28,816 bases of DNA from DATGZX01 sp035296965 (GTDB taxonomy: Bacteria; Planctomycetota; Planctomycetia; Gemmatales; Gemmataceae). This document shows positions 7,356 through 19,100 of the stretch, in pieces; the stretch's first letter is position 1; every line of letters begins with the position of its first letter. The notes beneath the pieces were generated by a model that saw only the letters and a list, made by a program, of their open reading frames with translations, did no database searches and was not told the DNA's origin. A program made the translations under genes and the position numbers. The stretch lies in the NCBI GenBank assembly GCA_035296965.1, contig DATGZX010000048.1:1-28816 (forward strand), given 5' to 3'.

Positions 7356-7796
7356 ATGCGTGTGATCGTTCCCGTGTTCACAGTTCTGGTGCTCGGAGGT
7401 GTCGTCGACGCACAAGACGCCATCAAGAAGGAGATGAAACAACTGGAGGGGGAATGGTCCATGATGTCTGGCGAAGCTAATGGTTTTTCGATGCCCAAGG
7501 AAACCGTCGACCGTGGGAAACGGGTCGCCAAGAACGGGGAGACTACTATCACCATCGGCGGGCAGGTCTATTTCAAGGCCAAGATCAGCATCGACCCGTC
7601 CAAGAAGCCGAAGGCCATCGACTACGCCATGACGGAGGGGCCGACCAAAGGGAAGACCCACCTCGGGATTTACGAGCTGGATGGGGACACGGTCAAGTTT
7701 TGCTTCGCCGCACCCGGAAAGGATCGTCCGACCGAGTTTACGGCCAAAGAGGGTAGCGAAAGGACATTGAGTGTCTGGAAGCGGGACAAGAAATAG
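7356..7796 (+). CDS. Secreted TIGR03067-domain protein
   Basis: This 146-residue protein starts at the ATG at 7356, preceded by GGAGGAG five bases upstream. The first 20 residues (MRVIVPVFTVLVLGGVVDAQ) are a signal peptide with likely cleavage after AQ. The mature part has the TIGR03067 pattern of planctomycetes and some acidobacteria: an opening LEGEWSMMS, then ITIGGQVYFKAKISIDPSKK, DYAMTEGPTKGKTHLGIYEL, and closing DTVKFCFAAPGKDRPTEF and LSVWKRDKK. The domain is predicted to be a small lipocalin-like beta barrel in the periplasm; its ligand and role are unknown. The gene stands alone. A longer in-frame ORF from 7143 exists but would bury the signal peptide. Confidence 0.85.
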   Translation: MRVIVPVFTVLVLGGVVDAQDAIKKEMKQLEGEWSMMSGEANGFSMPKETVDRGKRVAKNGETTITIGGQVYFKAKISIDPSKKPKAIDYAMTEGPTKGKTHLGIYELDGDTVKFCFAAPGKDRPTEFTAKEGSERTLSVWKRDKK

Positions 7797-8127
7797 TGCC
7801 AGCGGGGTGCGGCCGAACCAAACCCTGCACCTGGCCGGGACCGCATTAGGCCGTTCCAAGGTTCAAAGTCTTAGAGGCGGCCCCGGAAAGCGAGCTTAGT
7901 CGTTCGGCAGCCCGCGTCGGTCACATCGACCGATGCACCGAAAGGCAAGTAAAAATGAATCGCGGTCGGGGCAGCCTGACGACCATGGAATTTTCGAGGC
8001 CGGCTTGAGGGATTTGACGCAACAAGCCGGGTCATGCTGCGCCAGCCCACGACGATTTGACCCTGGGAAAGTTTCTGGAATCCCGGACCGGGCGGAATAT
8101 CGTTCGCAACCTGAGTAGAATTCCCAC
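7797..8127. other. Intergenic, no gene seen
   Basis: 331 bases between the TIGR03067 gene and the transporter. No ORF with recognisable protein character, no terminator hairpin with a T-tract and no clear promoter were found. TTGACG (about 8016) and TTGACC (about 8056) occur but lack a fitting -10 element. Confidence 0.5.
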
Positions 8128-9444
8128 ATGTCCGACGACAAACCCGCTGCCGCCACCTCCCCCATTTCCGTAATCCGCGTCATTGCGGCAAGCTTCATCG
8201 GCACGACGATCGAATGGTATGACTTCTTTCTCTACGGGACGGCCGCGGCACTAGTCTTCAATCGACTCTTCTTTCCCACGCTCGATCCGCTCGCCGGGAC
8301 GATGGCGTCGTTTGCCACGTACGCGGTCGGCTTCGTCGCGCGCCCGGTAGGCGGTATCGTGTTCGGGCACTTCGGTGATCGTATGGGCCGAAAATCCATG
8401 CTGGTCACCACGCTGTTGATCATGGGTCTGTCAACATTTCTGATCGGTGTTTTGCCGACGTACGGTCAGGTTGGCGTGGCCGCGCCGGTTCTGCTGGTTC
8501 TTTTGCGATTCGTCCAGGGCTTCGGCGTGGGGGGAGAATGGGGTGGGGCCGTGCTGATGGTCGTAGAGCATGGACACCAGGGTCGGCGAGGGCTGAACGC
8601 AAGTTGGGTTCAGGCGGGTGTGCCGGCCGGTTCCCTGTTGGCCAATTCGGTCTTCAATCTCTTCTCCCTGCTGCCCAACGAAGCTTTTCTGAGCTGGGGC
8701 TGGCGCATTCCGTTTCTCCTGGGGATCGGATTGCTCGGCGTAGGCCTGTTCATCCGCCTGCGGATTTACGAGAGCCCGTTATTTGCGAAGCTCCGTGATC
8801 GCAAGCAGCAGGCCCCTGTGCCGTTTCTCAAGGTCCTCAGGCGCTATCCGCGAAACGTTCTGCTGGCGATCGGTGCGCGGATGGCGGAGAACGCCGGCTT
8901 TTACATTTTCACGGTGTTCGTGCTTACCTATGCCACGGTCAATCTGGACCTACCGCGAACTGTGACGTTGAACTGCCTGCTCATCGCCTCGGTGTTGCAG
9001 TTCATAGCCATCCCCGCATTTGGCAGGTTGTCGGACGCCTACGGAAGGCGCGCGGTTTATCTGGGAGGCGCCGCGGCGCAGGCTGCCTTCGCCTTCCCGT
9101 TTTTCTGGATGGTCGATACAGCCTGCGCAACCTGGATCGGCCTGGCCATCGCGATCGCCCTGATCGCTCAGTCGGCGATGTATGCGCCACAAGCGGCTTT
9201 TTTCTCCGAGCTGTTCGGCACGGATGTCCGGTATACGGGCGCTTCGATGGGGTACCAGTTGGCCTCGCCGCTGGCCGGCGGCCTGGCCCCGCTCATTTGC
9301 GTAGCGCTGCTGCAATGGGCAGACGGTCGCACCTGGGGAGTTGCCGTCTACCTGATCGTTCTCTCCGCAATAACAATCGTCTCCGTCTGGCTTGCGGCCG
9401 AAACGCACCGCGCTCACTTGGGCGATGGCGATGAACCGGCCTGA
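8128..9444 (+). CDS. MFS transporter, metabolite:H+ symporter (MHS) type
   Basis: This 438-residue inner-membrane protein has twelve predicted hydrophobic segments. The family signature GTTIEWYDFFLYG spans 25-37. MFS motif A is GHFGDRMGRKS (80-90) in the loop after TM2, and the second-half counterpart GRLSDAYGRR begins at 299. RFVQGFGVGGEWGGAVLMVVE is the typical TM4 region of MHS carriers, a group that includes proline/betaine, shikimate and citrate/ketoglutarate permeases; the substrate cannot be told from sequence. The ribosome binding site is weak. The 3' end overlaps the convergent PEP-CTERM gene by 31 bp. It looks intact and is probably monocistronic. Confidence 0.92.
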   Translation: MSDDKPAAATSPISVIRVIAASFIGTTIEWYDFFLYGTAAALVFNRLFFPTLDPLAGTMASFATYAVGFVARPVGGIVFGHFGDRMGRKSMLVTTLLIMGLSTFLIGVLPTYGQVGVAAPVLLVLLRFVQGFGVGGEWGGAVLMVVEHGHQGRRGLNASWVQAGVPAGSLLANSVFNLFSLLPNEAFLSWGWRIPFLLGIGLLGVGLFIRLRIYESPLFAKLRDRKQQAPVPFLKVLRRYPRNVLLAIGARMAENAGFYIFTVFVLTYATVNLDLPRTVTLNCLLIASVLQFIAIPAFGRLSDAYGRRAVYLGGAAAQAAFAFPFFWMVDTACATWIGLAIAIALIAQSAMYAPQAAFFSELFGTDVRYTGASMGYQLASPLAGGLAPLICVALLQWADGRTWGVAVYLIVLSAITIVSVWLAAETHRAHLGDGDEPA

Positions 9445-10088
9445 TCGCTAGGCGGGAGTTGCCACTTTGCGTACGCCGCTAGGCCAACGCTGCTGAGGGC
9501 AAAAAGGAGCAGAGAAGCAGGCTCGGGTACCGAGGCTTGCAGGGGTACGACCGTAACCCCCGGGCCCGTCAACGGCGGCTCCAGTCTGCCCGTCCCCGGG
9601 TCTACGTCAATCTCCGCGGCACTCACGCCATTGCTCCCGGCATCGACCGCGTTGCCGTTTTGATCAAACATCGAAAAGAAGAAACTAGCCCCCGGAGTCC
9701 CGCTGAACGTCGTAAGCGTGAGTTCGTACTGAATGCTGGCCCCGTAGGTGAACGTTTGGTTCAATTCGCTTAGAGGCTGATCGTCCGTGAGCGTCAACGG
9801 CAGACTGGAAAGGGAGCCCGAAACATCGCCCGTCGTGGGCGGAGTGTTTACAGCACCCACGCTGCCACCACCAGGGTTAAAGGTTGAAATCAGAGCCGTG
9901 TCCAAGCCCCCTGCTCCGAGAGGGTTGAACTGGAAATCCAGGGTGCCGGTGGCCCCCCCAAGGCCGGACGTGTTCAGGACGGTGACGAGGTAGGTGATTT
10001 GGCCGGCCTGACTGGCCGGGGTCCAGCCGCAGCAGAGCACGGCCAGCAACGGGGCCAATCCATAGTGTGCCCGTATTCGCGCGGTCAT
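9414..10088 (-). CDS. PEP-CTERM sorting-signal protein
   Basis: This 224-residue exported protein starts at the ATG at 10088, which has AAGGAG eight bases upstream; an upstream in-frame ATG at 10124 lacks this and is rejected. Residues 1-30 form a signal peptide ending near ASQAG. The body is a Gly/Thr/Ser-rich beta domain. Near the C-terminus is the tripartite PEP-CTERM signal: VPEPA (187-191), hydrophobic SLLLFALSSVGLAAY, then K. PEP-CTERM proteins are processed by an exosortase and sent to the envelope or exopolysaccharide matrix; no exosortase is in the window. It begins 32 bases after the giant gene's stop, so the two are probably co-transcribed. Unusually, about 15 residues follow the basic position, where most family members stop quickly. 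Confidence 0.88.
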   Translation of the reverse strand: MTARIRAHYGLAPLLAVLCCGWTPASQAGQITYLVTVLNTSGLGGATGTLDFQFNPLGAGGLDTALISTFNPGGGSVGAVNTPPTTGDVSGSLSSLPLTLTDDQPLSELNQTFTYGASIQYELTLTTFSGTPGASFFFSMFDQNGNAVDAGSNGVSAAEIDVDPGTGRLEPPLTGPGVTVVPLQASVPEPASLLLFALSSVGLAAYAKWQLPPSDQAGSSPSPK

Positions 10089-10096
10089 GGATAAAA

Positions 10097-10102
10097 CTCC
10101 TT
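10097..10102 (-). promoter_or_regulatory. Ribosome binding site deciding the PEP-CTERM start
   Basis: AAGGAG on the minus strand, eight bases before the ATG at 10088. Confidence 0.7.
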
Positions 10103-10120
10103 GATTAATAATAGGGCACC

Positions 10121-13100
10121 TCAACTATCGAACGGGTCAGTGAACAATTTGGGTGAATACAAAAGGAATGTAGCCGCCGCTTCGCCAAAGTACAAGGAGA
10201 TCGCCAGCGAACCGCCTTTGGCCAGGCTGCTCAGAATCGACTTGGACAGGAAGATGACCGGGTCCCCCGCGGAGTCGGTGCTGATCGACAGACTGTAGGT
10301 AGTGCCGCCGATTGTCACGTTTGCGTACTCGAGCGTGACGCCTGGGCTCTGGGCGGCCAAGCCCGACAGAAGGATCTCCAGGCTGCCGCTGATCGGCGCC
10401 TTGCTGGTGTTCGTCACGGTCAGGGTGCTCTCATACAGGCCGTTGTACTTGCCCTTTTGCAGATCATGTACGGCGGCTGTCTTCTTGAACGTGGCACTCG
10501 TGCTTACATCTTTGCCGACGTTGATTGTCGTGGTCGTTGCCTGCGCCGTAGCGGAAGCGTAACTGGCGCTAGCGACCGTTACCACCGGGACGAATGACGC
10601 CCCGGTCGAGTACATGTGCTTGCCGTAAACAATGATCTGTGTCCCGGACACAGATAGCCACACATTGGCTGAGGAACTACTGGACTGGGTAGTGCCGTCG
10701 CCCCAGTTGACCGTGGCGTCAAAGGAGTCGGGCAATGTAGCCTGGAACGTTGCCAGTTCGATGGGGCCGCTCACGATGTTCTGCAGCTCCTTGATGGTCT
10801 GCGGCGCCGATGTCACCGTAATCTGCTGCCGCTGCTGCGAGCCGAACGTGAGATTCAGGCCTACGCCACTATAGACTGGGACAAGGGACTGACCGGTTCC
10901 AAAGGTCAGGCCATTGATCGTAGTAAAGGTGCCGGAGAGCTGCTTGGAGATCAGGACCAGGAAAGAGTCGCCGGAACTCGGGGTAAAGCCGTTCTCGAGC
11001 GACACGTTTAGAATGCCGGCCAACGTGGCAGTACCGGTGATCGAAAGCTGCCCGTACTGGCTAGTGCCGTCGATAGCGATGTCGAGGGTCCCGGCTGCAG
11101 TCTGGGTGTAGTTGCCCTGGATGGTCAGCGTACCGGGCTGATCGCCAGGAGAGACCGTGGCGGCGTTGATCACGTTGGCCTCGATGGTGCCTGTGCCATT
11201 TAATTCACCGCCGTTGAGATTTACGTTGGCGGCGCTGAGAGTGCCGTCCACCGTGGTCGTCCCTTGCGACTGCGTGTAGTTCGATGTTCCGACGGTAAAG
11301 GTGCCGCCGCTGCCGACCGTCACGGCACCGGCGTTGCTGAAGGCACCCGGGGCCATGAAGGTGTAGCCCTTCGCGACAGTGAAGCTGCCGGCAGCGGTAT
11401 TGGTCGTGAAGTTGGCGAGGTCGTTCATGGTCCCATAAACAAGCGGTTCTTCGTAGATTCCCGAGCCGGCACCGCTCAGTTCGATCGTGGCTGCGTTGGT
11501 CGTAATGGTGTTGCCTAGGATCAGAGCGCCGCCGTTGCTCACCTCCCACGTCCCGCCGGTCAGGGTTCCTGCCGAATAATTGGCGAACGGAGTAACGCCA
11601 AAATAGCGTGCATTCGCAACAGTGGTAAGGACGCCCCCGCTGGTGTTCTCCTCAATGGTGCCCTGGTTCTCGATAGGTCCAGAATAATCGAGTCCGAAGG
11701 AACTGTAGGAGTAGTAGTTTCCGACGATGGTGCTTAACAAGCCGCCCTGGATGGTAATACTCGGCCCGAAAGTGAGCATCGCAGAGCTTAAGTTGTCCAG
11801 GCTATCGCCCGCGGAATCCTGGCCAAACTGAATGGTGCCCGTGCCTTCGACCGTCTGGCTGGCGTAGTCGGCAGAGGTCGGAAAGAATACATATTGCTGG
11901 CCAAAAATCAGATCGGCGTAGTTATTGGTTCCAGCCGCCCCTCCGAGCTTGATGATGCCGTTAAGGGTCAGGCCGTTGATGACGTCAGCATCGGCCCCGC
12001 CGCCGTTACCGCCAAGCTGGGACATGTCAAAAGTGCCGTCGAGTGTAACGCCGTCGAGCGTCCCGAAGAAGTAGGAGTCATTGTCAACGGTTGGGGAGAT
12101 AGCTGGTTCAGCCACCAGGTCGTCGCTGCCGCTGGTCGTGATGGTCCCCTGGTGAATGAGGCCGCCGTACAAGAAGAGCGGTCCAGTCGCCGCACTGATG
12201 GCCAGCACGCCGCCGCTCTGGGGATTGTCCGCCACGCTGCTGTCGAGCGATCCGATCAAGTTGACCGTGTCCGTGATTAAGTGGGCAGTGACGCCGACGT
12301 CGGCGAGGTTGTCCAGGTACTGGTCGGTAGTGATGATCCCGCCCAGGTCCACCGTGGCGCCGTCGGCGATCGTGAGCGTGCCCTTGTTGGTCCAGACGTA
12401 TGGGGCGGCAGCGGCGGAAGTGGGGTCGATGTCGACTGGGCTACCAAGGGCCACTGTGACGCTTGCCACCCTGATGGCGCCGTTATTGGTCCAGCCGCCA
12501 TAGAGATTCAACGTCGTGCCGGGGCCCGCAGTGATCGTGCCGTTGTTGGTCCAGGGCGCTACCACGGTTGGGTTGCCGTAAAAGGCGTTATAAACTTGGC
12601 CCTGTGGTTCACGATTTACACCCTGCAGCGTGGCGCTGACGTCGCTGCCGACCTCGATAGAGGCATTGTTGATCCAGCCGTCGGCGGCGATCGTTAGCTG
12701 GCCACCGCCGGCATTATCCTCGATCGTTCCTTCCGTGGTGATCGGTCCGCCGTAGTAATATTGATAGTAGGACCCGTTGTTTGGCACAGATACAAAGTAG
12801 TAGTAATAGATCGAGCTGATGGTTGTGTACACGCCGCCGACAATAGTAATGCCTGACCCGATGGTAAGCATCTTGTTGCTATAGTTGTACAGGCTACCTT
12901 CGTCGCACTGGATCGTGCCCGTGCCGGTGATAGCTTGTGCCACATTGTCCGAGCCAGCCCCAAAATTAAGGGTTGCGGAGTCGGATGCCCCGGCCATCGC
13001 GATGGTGCCGTTCAAGGTCAGACCGTTGATGATCTGGGCTTCTGGGAAGTAGGGCTGGGTCATGTCCAGGGTGCCGTCCAGCGTCACTCCGTCCAGCGTT

Positions 13101-16100
13101 CCGCCAGCTTGGGCTTGGTAGTAGAAAGAGAAGGGGTAGTTAGCGTGGTCGTCGGCGCCCGCCACCAGGTCGTCGCTGCCGCTGGTAGTAATCGTCCCCT
13201 GATAGATACGGCCACCCGCCAGGTTCAGCGGGCCGGTATTGGCACTGAGCATCAGGTTGCCGCCGCTCTGAGGGTTGTCCAGGGCGCTGTTGTCCAGCGT
13301 CCCGTCCAAGTTGATCGTGAAGCTGGCCAGACTCTGCCCGCTGGCCGCAAAATAGGCATTCAGAGCATCGAGAGCATCCGTGGTGAAAACGCCGCCCAGG
13401 TTGACTACGTCGCCGTTGGCGATCGTGAGCGTGCCGTGGTTGCTCCAGAAGGAGCCGGGCGCGGTGGGATCGGTCGGGCTAATGTTGATGGGGCTGCCCA
13501 GACTTACAGTCGTGCTGACGGCCACCGTGATGGTGCCGTCGTTAGTCCAGTTGCCGTAGAGGTTGAGGGTGGCGCCGTTGCTGACGGCGACAGAGCCGTC
13601 ATTGACCCAGGGGGCGCCGACGATCGTCAACTGGCCGCCGCTCGTGTTCTCCACAATCGTGCCCTGGCTATCGATGGGCCCGACAATGGCGCTAGCGAGA
13701 CCGCCCTGGATGGTGATGTTCGGACCGAAGGTGAGCGTGTAGTTGCTGAGGTTGTCGAGGTAATTGCCAACATTCTGAGCGCCGAACTGAATGCTTCCGG
13801 TACCGCTGACGGTCTCGGCGGTGTAATCGTCCTGGCTGCCGAAATAGAGGTAGGCATAGTTACCTAGCAAAATCGTGCCGTTGAGGGTCATGCCGTCGAC
13901 GATTGTGGCGGGCGCGCCCTGCGACATATCCAGCGTGCCTTCCAGCGTCACGCCGTCCAGCGTGCCCCCCGTAGCCCGCAGATCGTTGCTGCCCTTAGTG
14001 GTGATCTCCCCCATGTAGATGCGGCCGCCGATGACACCCTGGTAGAGGCCACCGAGATACAGCGGGCCGGTGGAGGCGTTCAGGGAAAGGATGCCGCCGC
14101 TTTGCGGGTTGTCCGCCATGCTATCGTCGAGCGTGCCGGTCAGGGTGACGGTGTCGTTGGCAAGGCTCTCGCCGTTGGCCTGAAGGTCGGCGACGAGGGC
14201 GTCGAACGTGTCCGCGGTGAAGACGCCGCCCAGGTTGAGGTAGTTACCGTCCGCGATAGAGATCGCGCCCGGACTGCTCCACGAGAAACCGGGAGCCGAC
14301 GGATCAGTCGGGGAGAGACTGGTCGGGTTACCCAGGCTCACAACGCCCTGGCCGTCGGCGGCGATGGTACCATTGTTGGTCCAGCTTCCGTAGAGGCTTA
14401 GATAGTAGCCGTTTGAAATAATCGAGCCGTCGTTGACCCAGTCGGCAGCGTTGATCGTCAGGTTGAATCCCGCTTGAATCGAACCCTCATTCGTGAACTG
14501 GCCAACGTTGATGCTCAGTTCGGCGGCTTCCTGGATCATCCCCTGATTGTCGACTCCGCCGGAGTTGGCACCATACGAAGAAATGTCCAACTCGGGCGCG
14601 AACTCGGTGTTGTTGTTCCACGCGCCGTTGATGGTAATGTTCGGACCAAGGGTGAGCGTGTCGTTGCTGGCGTTGTAAATTGTCGTGTAGGAGAATATGT
14701 ACTTAAAATTGGAGGAAACGTAATAGAAATAGGCCGGCCCCACCTGGATGGAGCCCGTACCAGAGACGGTCTGGGAAACGTTGTCGCCGCTGCTGCCGAA
14801 ATAGAGGTCGGCGTAGTTGGGGGTGTTGATCGCGCCGCCCAGTTCAATGGTGCCGTTGAGGGTCAGGCCGTCGATGACGTTCGCGTAGCTGCCCTGGAAC
14901 TGGGTCATATCGAACGTGCCGTCCAGCGTCACGCCGTCCAACGTGCCGCCCAGGGTGGTGGCTACCAGGTCGTTGTTGCCAATTGAGGTAATGTCGCCCT
15001 GGTATATTTCGCCGCCTTCCAGGGACAGTGGACCGGTTTCGGCGCCCAGGGCCAGGACGCCACCGCTGACGGGGTTGTCCGCCGCGCTATTGTCCAGCGT
15101 ACCGGTCAGGCCAACCGCTACCTGGCCGCTGGCACGCAACTCTGCAATCAGGGCATTGAACTGGTCGGTTGTCATGACGCCGCCCACGTTGACCGTGGAG
15201 CCAGCCGCGATCGAAAGAGTACCCTGGTTGCTCCACGAATCGTCGGCGGCAAGTGGGTCGGTCGGATCGATAGCACCCGGGCTGCCCAGGCTCACGGTCG
15301 ATGGATCCACGGTGATTGTGCCGAGGTTCGTCCAATTGTTGTACAGGTTCAGCGTGGCAGCCGTCGCTGTGATCTGGCCGCTGGGGCTGTTGGACCAACC
15401 TTGTCCCTGGACGGTCAAGGCGGCGCCGCCGCCAACCTGGATGGAGCCGTCGTTAACCCCAGCACCCAAGTCGAGTGTCAATTGGCCGCCACTGGCGTGC
15501 TCTTCAATCGTGCCCTGGTTATCGATCGTGCCCCCGTCGGCGTCGTCCGCAAGAATGTAGCTGGCCTTTCCTCCCTGAATGACGACGTTCGGCCCAAAGG
15601 TCAGCGTCCCCTCGCCGGCGCCATACAAGTAGTTGGCGGTCGACGCCTGACTGAATTGGATGGAGCCGGTGCCCGTCACCGTCAGGGATGACGAGTCCCC
15701 CGAAGTGCCGAGGAATAGATCGGCGCTGACAAAGCTACCGCCCAGCTCGATCGTGCCGTCGAGGGTCAGCCCATCCAGGACTTGAACCTGGGCGCCCTGA
15801 TAGCTGTAGGAGATCCCATTGAAGACGAGATAGTAATTGGTCATGTCCAGGGTGCCGTCCAATTCCACGCCGTCCAGCACGCCCGCCGTGGCGGTAGCCG
15901 TGATGGTTGTCCCGGAAGTGATCTGGGCGCCGGCCAGAACACCTCCGCTGAGTACAACCCTGTCCCCCGTCTGACCTGCCTGCAGGACGCCGCGAGCTCC
16001 GCTACCCGACACATCGAGCGTTCCGCCCACCAGGTTCAGCGTCACGTTTTGACCAGTGACCGTCAGGCTGGAGATGAGGTCGTAGTTGACGTCCGCGTGG

Positions 16101-19100
16101 TTGATATACTGGTAGTTGAGGTCCACCACGACGTTATCCTCGGGCCCCGGCAGTACCGACTCGGGCACGTAGGCGACCAGGGGATCCACATCGGACCAGT
16201 TGCCCGGGTCATCCCAATCGCCGTCGCCGGCGGCCCCGGTCCAATAAAGAGTCCTTGGAGAGCTGCTGGTGTTCTGAGTCGCCGTCAACATCAAGGCGGC
16301 GTTGCCGAATTGCGGGGTAAGGAGCAAGCCGTTGCCCAGATTTAAGCCAATCAGCGAATGAAACGTGCCGGAGAGGTTTTTGTAAGTCACAAGCGGAAAA
16401 GAAGTGCCGGCAGCCGGCGTATAGCCTTTGGCCAGGGAAATCTTCAGTTTCCCATTGAGCGTAGCATTACCGGAGATCGCCAACTCGCCGTACTGCCCTT
16501 GGCCGGAACCGCCAAGGGTAATGTTGACGAGCCCGGCTGCCGTCTGCGTGTAGTCACCTTGCAGGGTAAGTGTGCCCAAGGGGGCGATGCTGGCGGCGTT
16601 CGTCAGCTCTGCTTGAATGGTGCCGCTGCCTTTGAGGGCGCCGCCGTTGAGCAAGAAGTTAGCCGCGTTCAGGAAGCCGCCGGCGGCGACCGTTGTGGTG
16701 CCCTTCGACTGCATGTAATTGCCGGCCCCCGTAGAGAGGCTGCCGCCGTCTCCGACCGTTACGGCTCCCCCGGAGAGGACGAAACTGGCCGCGCCGAGTC
16801 CACCATCCACGGTGGTAGTACCGGCCGTTTGCGTATAACCCGACGTTCCTGTGCTGATGAGGCCGTTGCTGCCGATCAGCACAGTACCGGCGTTGCTGAA
16901 ACTGCCTTGAGTGTCGAGAGTGTAGCCGTTCTGCAAGGTAAGTTTGCCGTGGGCAGCATTGACCGTGAGGTAGCTGAGGGAGTTGGTTATTCCCGCGTCA
17001 GCGTAAATGCCGGACGTGCTTCCACTCACAAGGATTGTGGCGGCGTTCGCATTGATCGTCACGCCGGAGAGCCAGAGCTGGCCTCCATTGGTCGCCTCCC
17101 AGGATCCGCCGCTAAGCGTTCCATTCACGTAGTTGGCGAGGCAACTGCCGTACACCAACTTGCCTGAAACATCGATCGCGGCCGCTCCGTAAACCTCAAA
17201 AATACCGCCTTTGTCCGCGTCCTCTATCGTGCCCTTGTTGAGAATGGTTCCATATGGCGCATCAAGGACACTCTGCAGACCGCCTTGGAGGGTGACGGTC
17301 GGCCCGAACGTGAGCTTGCTGGTACTCAGGTCGAATAAACTGTCGGTGGAATTCTGTGTGCCTAATTGAATGGTACCTTTGCCGCCGATCGTTTGTGCGT
17401 GCTTATCCTTCTGTGTGCCAAAATAGAGCGAGGTCTGGTAGGGCGTGCCGGTCGGCCCACCCAGCTTGATGGTGCTGTCGAGGGTGAGTCCGTCGATGAC
17501 GTGGGCGGATGCGCCGGCGACCTGGGTCATATTGAAAGTGCCCGCCAACATCATGCCGTTGAGCAGTATCCCGCCCAGGGTCACGCCGTCCAGCGTGCCG
17601 CCGGAGGCGGTGGCCACCAGGTCGTCACTGCCCGAGGTGGTGATCGCCCCACCGTAAATACGGCCGCCGGACAGGTTGAGTGGAAAGGCCGCGCTGCCCA
17701 GAGCCAGCGTGTCCTGATTGACCGGGTTATCCGCCGCGCTGTTGTCCAGCGTGCCGGTGAGGTTGAAGGTGTCGCCAGACACGTCCTGGCTGGAGCTATT
17801 CAGATCGGTGATCAGTCCGTCGAAAGCATATGTGTTGAAGACACCGCCCAGGTTGACCGTGGAAGTGTCCGGGATCGCGATGGTGCCGTCGTTGGCCCAG
17901 GCGTAATTGGCGGCCGCGGCGGATGTGGGGGCGATGTTGATGGGGCTGCCAAAGCTCACGGTCGAGGTGACGCCAGAGCCGGACCCCACGGTGATGTTGC
18001 CATAGTTTGTCCAGCTGCCGAACAGGTTCAGCGTCGCGTTGTCGCTTACAGTGATCGCACCGTTGTTGCTCCAGCCCTGGCCCTCGAAGGTGACGCTGGC
18101 ATCGTTGCTGACTTGAACGGCGGCGCCGATACCGATCGACACACCGTCGAGGGTGCCGCCTCCGCTGGTGGAAACGAGGGCTGCGCCGCCCGTGGCAGCA
18201 AGGCTGCCCTGGTCGATCCGGCCAGCGAGCAAGCTCCAATTGCCCGAACTGCTGGTAACGCCTGGGCTGAGCGTCAGGACGCTCGGAGTGGCGGGGTTGT
18301 CCGCCGCGGTGTTGTCCAGGGTGCCGATCAGTGCGACATCAATGGCGGTGCTCAGGTCTAGCGAGGCGAGGTTTTTCACGCTCGGGTCGTAGGTGAGCCA
18401 GCCGCCCAGTTCAACCACGCTGTTCTTGGTCGAGATGGTGCCTTTGTTGACCCAGGCGTCTTGGCTTGCATTCGGGTCGGCGAGGCCGGCGCTCCAGAAA
18501 TCACCGAGGACAATGTTGCTATCGTCGGCTGTGATCGTGCCGTTGTTGACCCATTTGCCTGCCAGGTCCAGAGTCGCGTAGCCACCGTCATTGACTTCTA
18601 TCGTGCCGTTCAGCACGCCCCCCTGGATCTTGCCACTATTCGCGTCGGCCGCCGCGGCGTTGGCGGAGCCGAGCACGGCGATGGCTGTATCTTTCGCCAC
18701 GTTGGCGTTCGCGAGCACCCCGCCATTCAGGTCGACCTCACCGTATAGCCCTGCGGCGAAGTCAACCGTACCGGGAACTTCCAATGTGCCGGCGGCGCCG
18801 CTGCCTGAGAGATCGAGGGTACCGCCGTCAAGGTTCAAATACACGTCCTTGGCCGTGGCTGTCAGGCTGCTGATCGTGTCGTAGCTAGCGTCCGAATGGA
18901 CGATGTTCGCGCCAACGATGTCGATCACGACGTTATCGTTGGGCCCGGGCAAAACGTCCTCGGGCACATTGCTGCTCTTGGGATCGACATCGGACCAGTT
19001 GCCGGGCTCATCCCAGTTGTAATTGCCGGCGGCGTCCGGTCCGGCGTCGCCGGTCCAGTAAATGGTGTTCGAGAGCGCGGGTGCGGCGAAGGCGTTGACG

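Noticed and set aside
12935..13867. Plus-strand ORFs of 310 and 331 codons (also 17366-18361) opposite the giant gene
   Set aside because: They repeat with the module periodicity of the giant protein and have VQRxAVxR-type shadow composition; no signal or family.
11640..15400. CRISPR-like periodic repeats
   Set aside because: The periodicity is 840-1050 bp, in frame and protein-coding; there are no short repeats with unique spacers.
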